From NCBI GenBank assembly GCA_003605085.1, contig QZKD01000003.1:1-39956 (forward strand): 39,956 nucleotides of DNA, given 5' to 3'. Origin of the DNA: Acholeplasma sp. GTDB lineage: Bacteria > Bacillota_I > Bacilli_A > Acholeplasmatales > Acholeplasmataceae. Position 1 is the first letter of the stretch; every line of letters begins with the position of its first letter. Shown here piece by piece: positions 38,745 through 39,956 of the stretch. The translations under genes and the position numbers were made by a program. Below the pieces are notes generated by a model. The model made no database searches. It was given only the letters and a program-made list of their open reading frames with translations, and was not told the origin of the DNA.

Positions 38745-38801
38745 AGGCTCAATATTACATTGCTAAAGCATAGGTTATTAACCTATTCATATATTGAGCC
38801 T
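38745..38801 (-). terminator. Three-way-junction-like terminator of the immunity gene
   Basis: Outer 11-bp perfect arms (38745-38755 with 38791-38801) enclose two small hairpins: 38761-38770 (TGCT/AGCA) and 38771-38785 (TAGGTT/AACCTA). The minus-strand RNA continues with TTTCTGCTT, so it probably ends the toxin/immunity transcript 22 bases after the stop. The branched shape is unusual for a simple terminator and could also mark a structured RNA or element end. Confidence 0.5.
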
Positions 38802-38823
38802 GTTTGCCTCTCTATTATCTAAC

Positions 38824-39123
38824 CTAAGTTAAATTATTTTTTATAATCTCTAAAACTAATATAGCTTGTTCACAAAAATCTTTAAGGTCATCATTCACTC
38901 CAACCTTATATAGAAGGTCAGTAAAATCCTTATCAAGAATGCAAAAGACATCATTCACACTTATTCTATATCCATCAATTAATGAGTGAGATGTATTGAA
39001 AAGCTCTTCATAGCATTCCATTAAATCACATTTATATTCATATAGATTATCTTTTATTGCCAATGGAATTTTACAATCAATGAAACTCTGAAGTATGTTT
39101 TTCTCTTTTTCCATTATCTTCAT
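38824..39123 (-). CDS. Putative immunity protein for the Rhs toxin
   Basis: 99 residues, acidic, predicted mostly helical and cytoplasmic, no recognised family. TAGGAGG lies six bases before the ATG. It starts ten bases after the Rhs toxin stop on the same strand, the standard position of an immunity gene. Base composition is AT-rich like the toxin tip and unlike the GC-rich Rhs core. Function is inferred from position only. Confidence 0.65.
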   Translation of the reverse strand: MKIMEKEKNILQSFIDCKIPLAIKDNLYEYKCDLMECYEELFNTSHSLIDGYRISVNDVFCILDKDFTDLLYKVGVNDDLKDFCEQAILVLEIIKNNLT

Positions 39124-39133
39124 ATCTAACCTC

Positions 39134-39956
39134 CTAGAAGAATGAATATATTAAGCCAGAACCAGCAAAAATTCCACCAACTTTATATCCCAAGTATATT
39201 CCTCTAACTATATAGTTACCAGAACTAGTTAAAGTCATTGAGCTTTGATTTGCGTTGAAGAATGCTCTAGCATTTCTTGTATACTGTATCACATTTCTGC
39301 CTAGATAACTATGGCCTTCTTTGATTACATGCTTATCAAAATGATGTATCATGTTTTGCTGTGCAGATCTTCCCCCAGCTGACCCCCATTGACTAACGGC
39401 ATGAGAATACTGTAAAGCTCCTATGGATCCTCCTATAATGGCTCCTATAATGGCTCCTCCACCAAATCCTATACCAATTCCTGTAAGAATACCTTCTACA
39501 TTCCAATCGGAGGTAGCGCCTCCTATGATTCCTCCGGCAACGGCACCTACTCCTGCACCTATTAAAGTACCTACGGCGGCTCCATGAATCACAGCTCCAG
39601 CCATAGATGTTGCCATTATTGTTGTCCCAACACCCATTGTCAATGCTGTAATTGCAGCAACCACTAATATTGTTCCTAATATAACTCCAATAATGGCTAC
39701 TGTTTTTAACCATTCTGGAGCATATCCGGTTATGTCTGAATACATGACTGGATTGTTGGCACAATAAGTATAGAGGTTGAGACCCGCATGGTTCGAGGGA
39801 TCGAGATAGCCCATGCCATCCTGGCTGATGAACCTTCCGATCGAGGGATCGTAGTACCGGGACTGCAGGTAGTAATACCCCGTCTCCTCCTCGAAGCGAT
39901 AGCTGCGATATCGGTAGGGATTGATGTCCTTGAGGATGCCCGTCGCCCTGATCTCG
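39134..39956 (-). CDS. Rhs-family polymorphic toxin, C-terminal part (partial)
   Basis: The frame is open to the right edge; 273 codons are visible, beginning E-I-R-A-T-G. The conserved Rhs core end reads YRFEEETGYYYLQSRYYDP then GRFISQDG and NLYTYCANNPV. After the core comes a Gly/Ala-rich hydrophobic stretch of about 100 residues (pre-toxin or membrane-passage region). The tip contains HHFDKHVIKEG and NARAFFNA and ends LIYSFF, resembling BECR-fold RNase toxins (tentative). The start at 39814 suggested by an internal ATG is not the real one. Composition drops from GC-rich to AT-rich at about 39770. Confidence 0.85.
   Translation of the reverse strand, partial: EIRATGILKDINPYRYRSYRFEEETGYYYLQSRYYDPSIGRFISQDGMGYLDPSNHAGLNLYTYCANNPVMYSDITGYAPEWLKTVAIIGVILGTILVVAAITALTMGVGTTIMATSMAGAVIHGAAVGTLIGAGVGAVAGGIIGGATSDWNVEGILTGIGIGFGGGAIIGAIIGGSIGALQYSHAVSQWGSAGGRSAQQNMIHHFDKHVIKEGHSYLGRNVIQYTRNARAFFNANQSSMTLTSSGNYIVRGIYLGYKVGGIFAGSGLIYSFF

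Larger units (their letters stand above)
38432..38823. other. Gene-free stretch between lysS and the Rhs locus
   Basis: Apart from the recombinase relic (38516-38671) and the branched terminator (38745-38801), I see no intact gene. An imperfect inverted repeat (38479-38485 with 38508-38514) lies beside the relic. The stretch is more AT-rich than the flanking housekeeping genes. Confidence 0.6.

Noticed and set aside
39393-39764. Second minus-strand frame rich in Cys, Arg and Tyr
   Set aside because: It is an out-of-frame shadow of the glycine-rich stretch of the Rhs toxin.

Overview
The window looks like chromosomal DNA of a low-to-moderate GC Bacillota/Mycoplasmatota lineage (Acholeplasma/Izemoplasma-like is my best guess, from gene content rather than a phylogeny). 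TGA works as a stop codon (for example the ATGA overlap at 1108-1111), so the Mycoplasma code is not used. Most genes lie in tight operons with 4-base ATGA-type overlaps, strong AGGAGG ribosome sites and extended -10 (TGnTATAAT) promoters.

Region 1 (1-18100, minus strand) is one continuous operon of about 17 genes, read from 18100 down to the left edge. It holds two complete xanthine-dehydrogenase-type molybdenum hydroxylases (Mo subunit, 2Fe-2S subunit and FAD subunit each), the cofactor genes mocA and an XdhC/CoxI maturation protein, a THEP1-like NTPase and an unrecognised membrane protein. The rest is a purine/urate-type ring-opening set: SsnA, HyuA, a DHODH-like barrel with two [4Fe-4S] clusters, two fold-type II PLP enzymes, YgeY and YgeW. 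This matches the E. coli xdh/ygeW-ygfM-ssnA neighbourhood, which is linked in other anaerobes to urate/purine breakdown. However, classical YgeX and full-length YgfK are not in the window, and their places seem to be taken by other enzymes. At the left edge the operon continues into a TTG-start gene whose ribosome site sits inside a long hairpin.

Region 2 (18332-32099, minus strand) handles carbohydrates. It has a secreted GH3 lipoprotein with its own promoter and a cre/LacI-like operator. Next to it is an operon of GH13 isomaltase-type glucosidase, GNAT, GH36 alpha-galactosidase, GH2 beta-galactosidase type, cytoplasmic GH3, a GPH sugar symporter and a YCII protein. The set suggests uptake and internal cleavage of alpha- and beta-galactosides/glucosides.

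Region 3 (32193-38381) is housekeeping: maf on the minus strand, then divergently tilS-hpt-ftsH-rqcP and lysS on the plus strand.

Region 4 (38400-39956) is accessory: a decayed serine-recombinase fragment, a three-way-junction-like terminator, a small putative immunity gene, and the C-terminal end of an Rhs polymorphic toxin that runs off the right edge. The Rhs core is clearly GC-richer than its AT-rich toxin tip.
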